From NCBI RefSeq assembly GCF_040869045.1, contig NC_090323.1, forward strand, positions 155,454,426 through 155,518,425: a stretch of 64,000 nt of DNA, given 5' to 3'. Source of the stretch: Eurosta solidaginis (lineage: Eukaryota; Arthropoda; Insecta; Diptera; Tephritidae). The first letter of the stretch is position 1. Every line of letters starts with the position of its first letter. Under the pieces are notes generated by a model, which saw only the letters and a program-made list of their open reading frames with translations, searched no databases and was not told where the DNA came from. Position numbers and translations under genes: made by a program. Below are positions 1-12,298 of the stretch, in pieces.

Positions 1-2312
1 CCGGGAGAGACCCCAAATGATCCCGCAAAAGTCCCAAAATGACCCCGACAATATCCCGGACGGATCCCGAAAACCATACAGAAATGATGCCGGAAGAGAC
101 CCCAAATGATCCCGCAAAAGTCTCAAAATGACACCGACAGGATCCCGGACGGATCCTGTAAACCATTCAGAAATGATGCCGGAAGAGACCCCAAATGATC
201 CCGCAAAAGTCCCAAAATGACCCCGACAGGATCCCGGACGGATCCCGAAAACCATCCAGAAATGATGCCGGAAGAGACCCCAAATGATCCCGCAAAAGTC
301 CCAAAATGACCCCGACAGGATCCCGGACGGATCCCGAAAACCATCCAGAAATGATGCCGGAATGGACCCCAAATGGGCCCGAAATGACACCGACGGGATC
401 CCGGACGGATACCGAAAACCATCCAGAAATGATTCCGGCAGGTACCCCAAATTATCCCGAAATAGTCCCGAAATGACCCTGACGGGATCGCGGACGGATC
501 CCGAAAACCATCCAGAAATGATGCCGATAGGGTCCCCAAATGATCCTGTATTAGTCGAGAAAAAATTCCGAAATGACATCGACGGGATACCGGACGGATC
601 CCGAAAACCATCCAGAAATGATGCCGGAGGAGACCCCAAATGATCCCGCTAAAGTCCCAAAATGACCCCGACAGGGTCCCGGACGGATCCCGTAAACCAT
701 CCAGAAATGATGCCGGAAGAGACCCCAAATGATCCCGCAAAAGTCCCAAAATGACCCCGACAGGATCCCGGACGGATCCCGTCACCCATCCAGAAATGAT
801 GCCGGAAGAGACCCCAAATGATCCCGCAAAAGTCCCAAAATGACCGCGACAGAGTCCCGGACGGATCCGGAAAACCATCTAGAATTTATACCGGAAGGTA
901 CCCCAAATGATGCCGAAATAGTCCCGAAATGACATCGACGGGATCCCGGACGGATCCCGAAAACCATCTAGAATTGATACCGGAAGGTACCCCAAATGAT
1001 GCCGAAATAGACCCGAAATGACATCGACGGGATCCCGGACGGATCCCGAAAACCATCTAGAAATGATGCTGGAAGAGACCCCAAATGATCCCGCAAAAAT
1101 CCCAAACTGACCCCGACAGGATCCCGGACGGATCCCGCAAACCATCCAGAGATGATGCCGGAGGAGACCCCAAATGATCCCGCTAAAGTCCCAAAATGAC
1201 CCCGACAGGGTCCCGGACGGATCCCGTAAACCATCCAGAAATGATGCCGGAGGAGACCCCAAATGATCCCGATAAAGTCCCAAAATGACCTCGACAGGGT
1301 CCCGGACGGATCCCGAAAACCATCCAGAAATGATGCCGGAAGAGACCCCAAATGATCCCGCAAAAGTCCCAAAATGACCCCGACAGGATCCCGGACGGAT
1401 CCCGAAAACCATCCAGAAATGATGCCGGAATGGACCCCAAATGGTCCCGAAATGACACCGACGGTGTCCCGGACGGATCCCGAAAACCATCCAGAAATGA
1501 TGCCGGAAGAGACCCCAAATGATCCCGCAAAAGTCCCAAAATGACCCCGACAGGGTCCCGGACGGATCCCCTAAACCATCCAGAAATGATGCCGGAGGAG
1601 ACCCCAAATGATCCCGCTAAAGTCCCAAAATGACCCCGACAGGGTCCCGGACGGATCCCGTAAACCATCCAGAAATGATGCCGGAAGAGACCCCAAATGA
1701 TCCCGCAAAAGTCCCAAAATGACCCCGACAGGATCCCGGACGGATCCCGAAAACCATCCAGAAATGATGCCGGAATGGACCCCAAATGGTCCCGAAATGA
1801 CCCTGACGGGATCGCGGACGGATCTCGAAAACCATGCAGAAATGATGCCGGAAGATACCCCTAATGATCCCGAAATAGCCCCGAAATGGTCCCGACGGGA
1901 TCCCGGACGGATCCCTAAAACCATCCAGGAATGATTACGGAAAGGACCCAAACTGACCCCGAAAAAGTCCCGTAATGATCCCGGAAACCATCAAGAATTT
2001 ACCTCTTGAAGCTACGCAAATGATCCCGAAAGTACCCCGACGGGATCCCGGACGGATCCCGAAAACCATCCAGAAATGATGCCCGAAGGGTCCCCAAATG
2101 ATCGCGAAATAGTCCCGAAATCATTCCGGAATAGTCCCGAAAATGTCCCAAAATAACCCCGACGGGATCCCGGACGGATCCCGAAAACTATACAGAAATG
2201 ATCCCGGAAGGGTCCTAAAATGATCCCGAAAAAGTCCCGAAATTACCCCGGCGTAATCCCGGACCGATCCCGAAAACCATCCAGAAATGATCCCGGAGGG
2301 TCTCGATATGAC
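1..2312. repeat. 89-bp minisatellite array inside H1
   Basis: Units repeat every 89 bp: the GGAAGAGACC phrase sits at 181, 270 and, as GGAATGGACC, at 359. A typical unit contains GATCCCGGACGGATCCCG, then AACCATCCAGAAATGATGCC, then CCCAAATGATCCCG. Units are variable near both array edges and more uniform in the middle. Because 89 is not a multiple of three and stop codons are rare in the unit, long open frames appear on both strands (for example 123-878 minus); these are repeat translations and not genes. A distinctive run of variants in 1-245 recurs at 5986-6235 in H2. Confidence 0.95.
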
Positions 2313-3102
2313 CCCTACGGGATTACAAATAAGGTGAAGCTAATTATAAAACCATGTTAATAAGGCAGCAGGCGCATTGGAGCGAATAAAAAGTTACATA
2401 GAAACATACAGGTAAAGCTAATAAAAGCGTGCTAATAAAAACAATTGATGGAGGGCGGTTGGCGGGAGTAGAGGAGAGGACCACTGATCGTTCCTCCAAA
2501 ATTGTCTAGATCTCGTTCTGTATGTACCAGATACCAAAAACTATTGATTTAGGAGAAAATTTATATTGAGTTATAACAATTTATAGATTTTACACCAGAG
2601 GGGGAGATAAAGGAAGGGGGGCGGGCGGAGGGTTTCACTGCTTACTTTGTAAGCCCTCGACTTATTTGACCTCTTGAGTCTGTGATATTGGTGAAGGCCA
2701 GTATACGTAAAGTTATAATGTGTAAAAATTATTGAAAAATAATTTCTCGAAGGGGTCGTGGGACCCCCACCCCTCTTTCCATGTTCGAAAAAAATTTCGC
2801 TAGTATACTACTGTCTGTGTCCCAAATTTCATCAAAATCCGTGTAGCCATTCTGGCGTGATTCAGTCGCAAAGACGCAAAAATATAATAATTAAATTATA
2901 ACTGTTCCTAGGGGGCGGGGACCACGCCCCTTTTCAAAAATATATAGTTAGTAGATCCTTCTAGACTATTGGCTATATGTGTGCAAAATTTCATCCAAAT
3001 CGGTCCAGCCGTTCTTGCGTGATTGAGTCACAAAGACAAACGTCTGGACAAACATCCAAACATCTTCACATCCAAACTTTGCCATTTAAAATATATATTA
3101 GA
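1..3102 (-). mobile_element. Helitron-like non-autonomous element H1, cut by window start
   Basis: Read on the minus strand, the element begins at 3102 with TC followed by an AT-rich TAATATATATTTTAAATGG motif and the phrase about cannot-miss 'AAAGTTTGGATGTTT', which I recall as a common 5' end of insect Helitrons. About 790 bp of unique 5' sequence (2313-3102) is nearly identical to 6656-7466 and, inverted, to 7513-8250. Beyond it lies the 89-bp minisatellite, which runs off the window start, so the 3' CTAG end is not seen. No transposase or helicase ORF is present. The 5' end touches the CTAG of element H2 directly. The class rests on TC/CTAG ends and absence of a target duplication; the family name is unknown to me. 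Confidence 0.75.
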
Positions 3103-6100
3103 CTAGCCTTTACCCGCGGCCCCGTCCGCAAGGAGATAATGAAATATGTGGGCTATTCACGTTAGCCTGCTTATAAAGTTATATGTTTAAAAATTTTTTT
3201 TCTGTCTAATGCATTTTATTTTTGTAATTGAGTAAAAAAAAGAACTTTATGAGCTGATAACCTGATACGATCCCAAAATGATAACGAAATTATTCAGAAA
3301 AAGCCACGAAATGACCCCGACGCTATCGCGGACGGATCGCGAAAACCATCCAGAAACGCCCCGTAAGTGTCTCCAAAAGTTCCCGAAGTAGTCCCAAAAA
3401 AACCTGAAATGACAACGACACGATTCTAGACTTATACAGAGAACCACACAGAAATGATCCCTGAAGGGTACCAAATTGATCCCGAAATAGTCCCGAAAAA
3501 GTTCCGAAATTACCCTGACGGGCTCCCGGACGGATCTCAAAAACCATCCTGGAAGGGTTCCTAAATTATCCCGACATAGTCCAGAAAAAGCTCCGAAAAA
3601 GTTCCGAAATGACCCCGAGGGATCCACAACGGATAGCAAAAACCATAAAGAAATGATTCCCGAAAGGTCCAAAAATGATTCCGAAATAGGCCGAAAATGA
3701 CCCCGATGGAATCCCGCACGGATCCAAATGTGATCCCGGAAGGGTTTCAAAACTATCCCGAAAAATTAACAAAAAAATTTCAAAATGAATCTCACGGCAT
3801 CCTGGACGGATGCCTGATGGATCCGGCAAACGATCAAGAATTGATGCCGGCAGGGTCCTCAAATGATCCCGAAATAATACAGATAAAGTCATGGAATGAC
3901 CCCTAAATGGTCCCCAAATGATCCCGAAATAGTCCCGAAAAAGTCCCGAAATTACCCTGATGGGTTCCCGTACAGATCCCGAAATCCATCCAGAAGTGAT
4001 GCCGGAAGGGTCCAAAAATGATCCCGTATTGTCCCCGAAAAAGCCCCTAAATGACCCCGACGGGATCCCGGACGGATCCCCAAAACTATCTAGAAATGAT
4101 GAAGGAAGGTACCCAAAATGATTCCGAAAAAGTCGTGAAACAACCCGGACGGAATTCCGGACGGATCCCGAAAACCATCCAGAAATGATCCCGAAATAGT
4201 CCCGAAGAAGTCCCGAAATGTCCCTGACGGGATCTCAAACGGCCCCCTAACTGACCCCGCCGGATCCCGGACAGATCCCGAAATCCATTCAGGAATCATT
4301 AGGGCCCAAAATGATTCTGAAATAGTTTCGGAAAAGTCCACAAATTACCCTGACGGGATCCCGGACGAATCCTGAAAACCATGCTTAAATGATCCCGAAA
4401 AAGTCCCGAAATGACCCCGACGGGATCTCGGACGGATCCCCAAAACTATCTAGTAATGATGATGGAAGGTACCCAAAATGATTCCGAAAAAGTTCTGAAA
4501 TAACCCCGACCTGATTCCGGACGGATCCCGAAAACCATCCAGAAATGATGTCGAAAGGTACACCAAATGATCCCGAAATGATCCCGACGGGATCCTTTAC
4601 GGATCCCGAAAACCATGCAGAAATGATGGCGGAAGGGACCCAAATGATCCCGAAAGAGTCCTGAAATGACCCTGACGGGATCCCGTACGGAGTCCCGAAA
4701 ACCATCCAGAAATGATGTCGGTAGGTACCCAAAATGATCCCGAAATAGTTCCGAAATGACCCCGTCGGGATCCGGAAACTATTCAGAACTGATGCGGAAA
4801 GGTCCTCAAATGATCCCGTATTAGTCGAGAAAAAGTGCCGAATGACCCCGACGGGGCCCCTTACGGATCCCGAAAACCATCCAGAAATGAAGCCGAAAGG
4901 TACACCAAATGATTCCGAAATAGTCCCCGAAATGACCCCAACGGGATCCCGCACTTATCCCGAAAATTATCCAGAAATAATGCCGGAAAGGTCCTCAAAT
5001 GATCCCTTAATAGTCCCGAAATCACCCTGAAGGGATTCCCGACGGATCCGGGAAAACTATCCAGAAATGACGCCGGAAAGTTTCCCAAATGGATCTCCAA
5101 ATAGTGCCGAAATTACCCCTGACGGAATCCCGGACGGATCCCGAAAACCATTCAAGAAATGAAGGCGAAAGGGTCCCCAAAATGATCCCGTATTAGTGGC
5201 GAAAAAAGTCCTGAAATGACCCCGACGGGATCCCGGACGAATTTCGAAAACCATCCAGAAATGATGTCGAAAGGGAACCCAAATGATCCCGAAAATGTCC
5301 CGAAATGACCCCGACGGGATCCCGAACGTATACCGAAAACAATCCAGAAATGATGCCGGAAAGGTCTTCAAATGATCCCTTAATAGTCCCGAAATGACCC
5401 TGAAGGGATCCCCGACGGATCCCGGAAACACCATCCAGAAATGATGCCGGAGGAGACCCCAAATGATCCCGGCTAAAGTCCCAAAAATGACCCCAACAGG
5501 GTCCCGGACGGATCCCGTAAACCATCCAGAAATGATGCCTATAGGTACCACAAATGGTACCGATATGACCCCGTCGGGATCCCGAACGGATCCCTAAAAC
5601 TATCCAGAAATGATGCCGAAAGGGTCCACAAATGATCCTGTATTAGTCGAGAAAAAGTTCCGAAATGACTCCGACGGGATCCCGGACGGATCCCGAAAAA
5701 CCATCTAGAATTGATACCGCAACGTACCCCAAATGATGCCGAAATAGTCCCGAAATGACATCGACGGATCCCGGACGGATCCCGAAAACCATCTAGAAAT
5801 GATGCCGGGAAGAGACCCCAAATGATCCCGCAAAAGTCCCAAAAATGACCCCGACAGGATCCCGGACGGATCCCGAAAACCATACAGAAATGATGCCGGA
5901 AGAGACCCCAAATGATCCCGCAAAAGTCCCAAAATGACCCCGACAGGATCCCGGACGGATCCCGAAAACCATCCAGAAATGATGCCGGGAGAGACCCCCA
6001 AATGATCCCGCAAAAGTCCCAAAATGACCCCGACAATATCCCGGACGGATCCGAAAACCATACAGAAATGATGCCGGAAGAGACCCCAAATGATCCCGCA

Positions 6101-7466
6101 AAAGTCTCAAAATGACACCGACAGGATCCCGGACGGATCCTGTAAACCATTCAGAAATGATGCCGGAAGAGACCCCAAATGATCCCGCAAAAGTCCCAAA
6201 ATGACCCCGACAGGATCCCGGACGGATCCCGAAAACCATCCAGAAATGATGCGGAAGAGCCCCCAAATGATCCCGAAAAAGTCCCCAAATTATCCCGACG
6301 AGATCCGGGACGGATCCCGAAAACCATCCAGAAATGTTGCCGGAAGAGCCCCCAAATGATCCCGAAAAAAGTCCCCAAATGACCCCGACGGGATCCCGGA
6401 CGGATCCCGAAAACCATCCAGAAATGATGCCGGAAAGGGTCCCCCAAATGATCGCGAAATAGTCCCGAAATGATCCGGAATAGTCCCCGAAAATGTCTCA
6501 AAATAACTCCGACGGGATCCCGGATGGATCCCGAAACACTATACAGAAATGATCCCGAAATAGTCCCGAAAAAGCCCCGAAATTACCCCGGCGGGATCCC
6601 GGAACGATCCCGAAAACCATCCAGAAATGATCCTGGAAGGGCCTCGATATAACCCTTACGGGATTACAAATAAGGTGAAGCTAATTATAAAACCATGTTA
6701 ATAAGGCAGCAGGCGCATTGGAGCGAATAAAAAGTTAGATAGAAACATACAGGTAAAGCTAATAAAAGCGTGCTAATAAAAACAATTGAAGGAGGGCGGA
6801 TGGCGGGTGTAGAAGGAGAGGACTACTGATCGTTCCTCCAAAATTGTCTAGATCTCGATCTGTATGTGCCAGATACCAAACACTATTGATTTAGGAGAAA
6901 AATTTATATTGAGTTACAACAATTTATAGATTTTACACCAGAGGGAGGATAAAGGGGGGGGGCGGCGGAGTGTTTTACTGCTTACTTTGTAAGCCCTCGA
7001 CTTAAGTGACCCCTTGAGTCTGTGATATTGGTGAAGGCCAGTATACGTAAAGTTATAATGTGTAAAAATTATTAAAAAGTAATTGCTCGAAGGGGTCGTG
7101 GGACCCCCACCCCTCTTTCCATGTTCCAAAAAAATTTCGCTAGTAGACTACTGTCTGTGTCTCACATTTCATCAAAATCCCTGTAGCCGTTCTGGCGTGA
7201 TTCAGTCGCAAAGACGAAAAAATATAATAATTAAATTATAAGTGTTCCTAAGGGGCGGGGACCACGCCCATTTTGAAAAATATATAGCTATTAGATCCTT
7301 CTAGAATATTGGCTATATGTGTGCAAAATTTCATCCAAATCGGTCCAGCCGTTCTTGCGTGATTGAGTCACAAAGACAAACGTCTGGACAAACATCCAAA
7401 CATCCAAACATCCAAACATCCAAACATCTTCACATCCAAACTTTGCCATTTATAATATATATTAGA
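3103..7466 (-). mobile_element. Helitron-like non-autonomous element H2, complete
   Basis: On the minus strand the element starts at 7466 with TCTAATATATATTATAAATG and ends with CTAG at 3106-3103. The GC-rich stretch just inside the 3' end (3107-3130, GCCTTTACCCGCGGCCCCG on the plus strand) can form a short hairpin, as expected of Helitron 3' ends. It holds about 800 bp of 5' unique sequence (6656-7466), an 89-bp array, and about 150 bp of 3' unique sequence (3107-3260). No helicase is encoded. H1 follows its 3' end with no intervening base, and H3 lies beyond its 5' end in opposite orientation. Confidence 0.8.
3262..6655. repeat. 89-bp minisatellite array inside H2
   Basis: This is the same repeat family as the H1 array, about 3.4 kb. 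The part nearest the element 3' end (3262-4000) is strongly diverged and the part from about 5400 to 6250 most regular, which fits unequal exchange acting mainly in the interior. A unit variant carrying a TATTAGTCGAG motif recurs at about 549, 4820 and 5640. Between about 5100 and 6450 many units differ from neighbours only by one base in a short homopolymer. Open frames across it (for example 5539-6150 minus) are repeat translations. Confidence 0.93.
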
Positions 7467-7512
7467 TTAGATATTAGATATTAGATTAGATTAGATTAGA
7501 ATTAGATATTAG

Positions 7513-10500
7513 ATAAATGGCCAAGTTTGGATGTTTGGATGTTTGTCCAGACGTTTGTCTTTGTGACTCAATCACGCAAGAACGGCTGGACTGATTTGGA
7601 TGAAATTTTGCTCACGTATAGCCAATAGTCTAGAAGGATCTACTAGCTATATATTTTTGAAAAGGGGCGTGGTCCCCGCCCCCTAGGAACAGTTATAATT
7701 TAATTATTATATTTTTTCGTCTTTGCGACTGAATCACGCCAGAATGGCTACAGGGATTTTAATGAAATATGGGACACAAACAGTAGTCTGTCTACTAGCG
7801 AAATTTTTTTCGCACATGGAAAGAGGGGTGGGGGTCCCACGACCTCTTCGAGCAATTACTTTTTAATAATTTTTACACATTATAACTTTACGTATACTGG
7901 CCTTCACCAATATCACAGACTCAAGCGGTCACTTAAGTCGAGGGCTTACAAAGTAAGCAGTAAAACACTCCGCCCCTACCCCCCTTTATCACCCACTCTG
8001 GTGTAAAATCTATAAATTGTTATAACTCAATCAATAGTTTTTGGTATCTGGCACATACAGATCGAGATCTAGACAATTTTGGAGGAACGATCAGTGGTCC
8101 TCTCCTTTTACCCCCGCCATCCGCCCTCCTTCAATTGTTTTTATTAGCATGCTTTTACTAACTTTACCTGTACGTTTATATGTAACTTTTCATTCGCTCC
8201 TGCGCCTGCTGCCTTATTAACATGGTTTTATCATTAGCTTCACCTCATATGGAGACCCTTCCGGGATCATTTCTGGATGGTTTTCGGGATCGGTCCGGGA
8301 TCCCGCTGGGGTAATTTCGGGACTTTTTCGGGACTATTTCGGGATCATTTTGGGACCCTTCCGGGATCATTTCTGTATAGTTTTCGGGATCCGTCCGGGA
8401 TCCCGTCGGGGTTATTTTGGGACATTTTCGGGACTATTCCGTAATCATTTCGGTATTATTTCGCGATCATTTGGGGACCCTTCCGGCATCATTTCTGGAT
8501 GGTTTTCGGGATCCGTCCGGGATCCCGTCGGGGTATTTTCGGGATCATTTGCGTACCTTCGAGAGATAAATTCTTGATGGTTGCCGGGATCATTACGGGA
8601 CTTTTTCGGGGTTATTTTGGGTCCCTTTAGGCATCATTTCTGGATGGTCTTCGGGATTCGTCCGGCATCCCGTCGTGGTCATTTCGGGACTTTTTCGTCA
8701 CTAATACGGGATCATTTGGGGACCCTTTCGGCATCATTTCTGGATGGTTTTCGGGATCCATCCGGGATCTCGTCGGGGTAATTTGGGGAATTTTTCGGGA
8801 TCATTTGGGGCCTCTTCCGGCATCATTTCTGGATGGTTTTCGGGATCCGTCCGGGATCTCGTCGGAGTCATTTGGGGACTTTTTCGGGATCATTTGGGGA
8901 CTCTTCCGGCATCATTTCTGGATGGTTTTCGGGATCCGTCCGGGATCCCGTCGGGGTCATTTCGGGACTTTTGGCGACTAATACGGAATCATTTGGGAAC
9001 CCTTTCGGCATCATTTCTGGATGGTTTTCGGGATGCGTCCGGGATCCCGTCGGGGTCATTTCGGGACTTTTTCGCGACTAATACGGGATCATTTGGGAAC
9101 CCTTTCGGCATGGTTTTCGTGATCCGTCCGGAATCCCATCAGGGTAATATCGGGACTATTAGGGGATCATTTGGGGACCTTTCCGGCATAATTTCTGGAT
9201 AATTTTCAGGATCCGCCCGGGATGCCGACGAGGTCATTTCGGGACTATTTCGGGATCATTTGGGATACCTACCGGCATCATTTCTGGATGGTTTTTGGGA
9301 GTTGCCCGGGATCCCGTCGAGGTCATTTCGGAACATTTTCTCGACTAATACGGGATCATTTGCGGGCCCTTTCGGCATCATTTCTGGATAGTTTTCGGGA
9401 TCCGTTCGGGATCCCGTCACGGTCATTTCGGGACTATTAGGGGATCATTTGAGGACCTTTCCGGCATCACTTCTGGATGATTTTAGGTATCCGTTCGGGA
9501 TCCCGTCGGAATCATTGCGGGACTTTTTCGGAATCATTTGGGATCCCTTCCGGCATCATTTCTGGATGGTTTTCGGGATTTGTCCGGGATCATGTCGGGG
9601 TTATTTCGGGACCTTTTCGGGGCTAATACGGGATCATTTGGGGATCCTCTATGGGTCGTTTCGTGACTTTTTCTGTTTTATTTCGGGATCATTTGGGGAC
9701 CCTTCCGGCATAATTTCATGATGGTTTGCCGGATCCATCAGGGTCATTTCGGGACCATTTTGGGATCATTTGGAGACCCTTCCGAGATCATTTCTGGATA
9801 CGAGATGCCGTAGGAGCCATTTCGGGATTTTTTGTAACTCTTCCGGGATAGTTTTTGGACCCTTCCGGGATCATTTCTGGATCTGTGCGGGATCCCATCT
9901 GGGTCAATTCCGCACTATTTCGGGATCATTTTGGGATCCTTCCGGAATCATTTCTGTATGGTTTTCGCGATCCGTCGTGGATACCCTCGGAGCAATTTCG
10001 GAACTTTTTCTGGAGTATGTCGGGGTCATTTGGGGACTTTTTCGGGATCATTTGGGGGCTCTGCCGGCATAATTTCTGGATGGTTTTCGGGATCCCGGAG
10101 GGTCTTTTTCTCGACTAATACGGGATCATTTGGGGACCCTTTTGACACCATTTCTGGATAGTTTTGGGGATCTGTCCGGGATCCGGACGGGGTCATTTCG
10201 GGACTATTTCGGGATCATTTGGGGTACCTACCGGCATCATTTCTGTATGGTTTTCGGTATCCGTCCGGGATCTCGTCGGAGTCATTTGGGGACCTTTTCG
10301 GGATCATTTGGTGGCTCTTCCGGCATCATTTCTGGATGGTTTTTGGGATTCATCCGGCATCCCGTCGGGGTCATTTCGGGACTTTTTCTCGACTAATACT
10401 GGATCATTTGCGCGCCCTTTCGGCATCATTTCTGGATAGTTTTCGGGATCCTTTCGGGGTCCCGTTAGGGTCATTTCGGGACTATATCGGGATCATTTCT

Positions 10501-11494
10501 GGATGGTTTACGGGATCCGTCCAGGATCCCTTAATAGTCATTTCGGGACTATTAGGTGATCATTTGAGGACCTTTCCGGCATCACTTCTGGATGATTTTC
10601 GGTATCCGTTCGGGATCCCGTAGGAATCAATGCGGGACTTTGTCGGAATCATTTGGGATCCCTTCCGGCATTATTTCTGGATGGTTTTCGGGATTTTTCT
10701 GGGATTCCGTTGGGGTTATTTCGGGACCTTTTCTTGATGGTTTGCCGGATCCATCAGGGTCATTTCGGGACCATTTTGGGATCATTTGGGGACCCTTCGA
10801 GATCATTTCTGGATACGAGATGCCGTAGGGAGCCATTTCGGGATTTTTTGTTACTTTTCCGGGATAGTTTTTGGACCCTTCCGGGATCATTTCGGATCTG
10901 TGCGGGATCCCATTTGGGTCATTTCCGAACTATTTCGGGATCATTTTGGGACCCTTCCGGGTTCATTTTCTGTATGGTTTTCGCGATCCGTCGTGGATCC
11001 CCTCGGAGCCATTTCTGAACTTTTTCTGGAGTATGTCGGGATAATTTAGGGACCCTTCTTGGATATTTTCTTTATGGTTTTTGAGATCCGTCCGGGAGCC
11101 AGTCATGGTCATTTCGGAACCTTTTCGGTATCATTTTGGAACACCTTCAGGGATCATTTCTGTGTGGTTCTCTAGATACGTCTAGAATCGTGTCGTTGTC
11201 ATTTCTGGTTTTTTTGGGACTATTCCGGGAACTTTTGGAGACCCCTTCGGGGCATTTCTGGATGGTTTTTGGGATCCGTCCGCGATAACGCGTAGCTTTT
11301 TCTGGATAATTTCGGGATCATTTGGGATCCTATCAGGTTATCAGCTCATTTAGTTCTTTTTTTACTCAATTACAAAAATAAAATGCATTAGACAGAAAAC
11401 AAAATTTTAAACAGATAACTGGATAAGCAGGCTAACGCGAATAGCCCATATATTTAAATTTTTCCTTGCGGACGGGGCCGCGGGTAAAGGCTAG
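7513..11494 (+). mobile_element. Helitron-like non-autonomous element H3, inverted relative to H2
   Basis: The plus strand shows the H2 sequence in reverse: 5' unique part (about 7513-8250), 89-bp array, 3' unique part (11335-11490) and terminal CTAG at 11491-11494 followed by T. The 5' end is less clear than in H2, because AAATGGCCAAGTTTGGATG is preceded by a TTAGA-rich stretch (7467-7512) rather than the expected TCTAATATA. H2 and H3 face away from each other from a shared 5' side, making a near-palindrome of about 8.4 kb. No coding capacity is seen. Confidence 0.75.
8250..11332. repeat. 89-bp minisatellite array inside H3
   Basis: The array is the reverse complement of the H1/H2 family; the plus strand reads ATCATTTCTGGATGGTTTTC followed by GGGATCCGTCCGGGATCCCG. 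Unit variants with a CGACTAATACGGGATCAT phrase recur at about 8695, 8970, 9075, 9340 and 10110. An aberrant pair of blocks, 9720-10030 and 10735-11040, are near copies of each other (both hold GGATACGAGATGCCGTAGG), a larger duplication of about 1 kb inside the array. Several open frames here are repeat translations. Confidence 0.93.
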
Positions 11495-11573
11495 TATATA
11501 TATATATATGCATGTGAGAATTTCATATTTAACTAAAGGTTATCTTAATATTGAACGTATGATTTTCCATTAG

Positions 11574-12298
11574 AGCTCCTTAAACATGACAGCATATACA
11601 TAAATTATAATTTTTTAAATATGAAGATTGAACATTTTGTTTAGCATTTTATTAGATTGCAAGTTTTTGTGTACATACTTGTTTTTGTCACATACGTTTG
11701 TACATGGGAATTTTATTAAACCACACTGATAAGAAACCTTAACCGTATAACATTGAAACATATTTATATGTATATTAGTAAATAAAACTTCATGCTGTAT
11801 TTCATTTAAATAAATTCGTTATCAGATTTTCCGTGGTGTGATGGTAGCGTGCTCCGCCTACCACACCGTATGCCCTGGGTTCACACCCCGGGCAAAGCAA
11901 CATCACAATTTTAGATATAAGGTTTTTCAATTAGAATAAAATTTTTCTAAGCGGGGTCGCCCCTCGGCAGTGTCTGGCAAGCGCTCCGAGTGTATTTCTG
12001 CCATGAAAAGCTCTCAGTGAAAACTCATCTGCCTTGCAGATGCCGTTCGGAGTCGGCATAAAACATGTAAGTCCCGTCCGGCCAATTTGTAGGGAAAATC
12101 AAGAGGAGCAGTTCGGCCTTAGATCTCTTCGGAGGTTATCGCGCCTTATATTTATTTTTTTTTATAAAACATAGAAACCCGATCAGGGACAGATTGAACA
12201 TTTTGTTTGGCATTTTATTAGATTGTAAGTTTGTGTGTACATGCTGGTCCATATATATGCATGTAAGAATTTCGTAAAACCGCAAATAAATATGAAGA
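11574..12298. repeat. Left terminal inverted repeat of the Polinton-like remnant
   Basis: It matches the reverse complement of 37265-37656 almost base for base on either side of the SINE. It holds internal sub-repeats: the phrase GAACATTTTGTTTAGCATTTTATTAGATTG recurs with small changes at 11630 and 12187 (given here only as a description of about 30 bp). The outermost 20 bases are the AT-poor AGCTCC end. The inner edge lies just beyond motif C of the polymerase fragment, so the reading frame of the latter runs into the repeat. Confidence 0.7.
11833..12164 (+). mobile_element. tRNA-derived SINE, first copy
   Basis: A tRNA-like head has an A box TGGTGTGATGG at 11834-11844 and a B box GGTTCACACCCC at 11878-11889. 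A tRNA-unrelated body follows, with the phrases CTCATCTGCCTTGCAGATG and GTTCGGAGTCGGCATAAAA, and a T/A-rich tail ends near 12164. A second copy at 44202-44557 is collinear. The matching right terminal repeat (37381-37410) lacks this block and so serves as an empty site. No clean target duplication is seen here; a few target bases appear lost. Confidence 0.85.

Noticed and set aside
123..1951. Long minus-strand ORFs (up to 251 aa) rich in FRDPSG and GIISGWF motifs
   Set aside because: They are translations of the 89-bp minisatellite, occur in several frames and on both strands, and recur in every array; no codon bias or start signal supports a gene.
8350..11049. Series of plus-strand ORFs with the same peptide repeats
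   Set aside because: Same cause: inverted copy of the minisatellite in Helitron H3.
1..11332. CRISPR-like array
   Set aside because: Units are contiguous 89-bp tandem repeats without unique spacers, and the DNA is eukaryotic.
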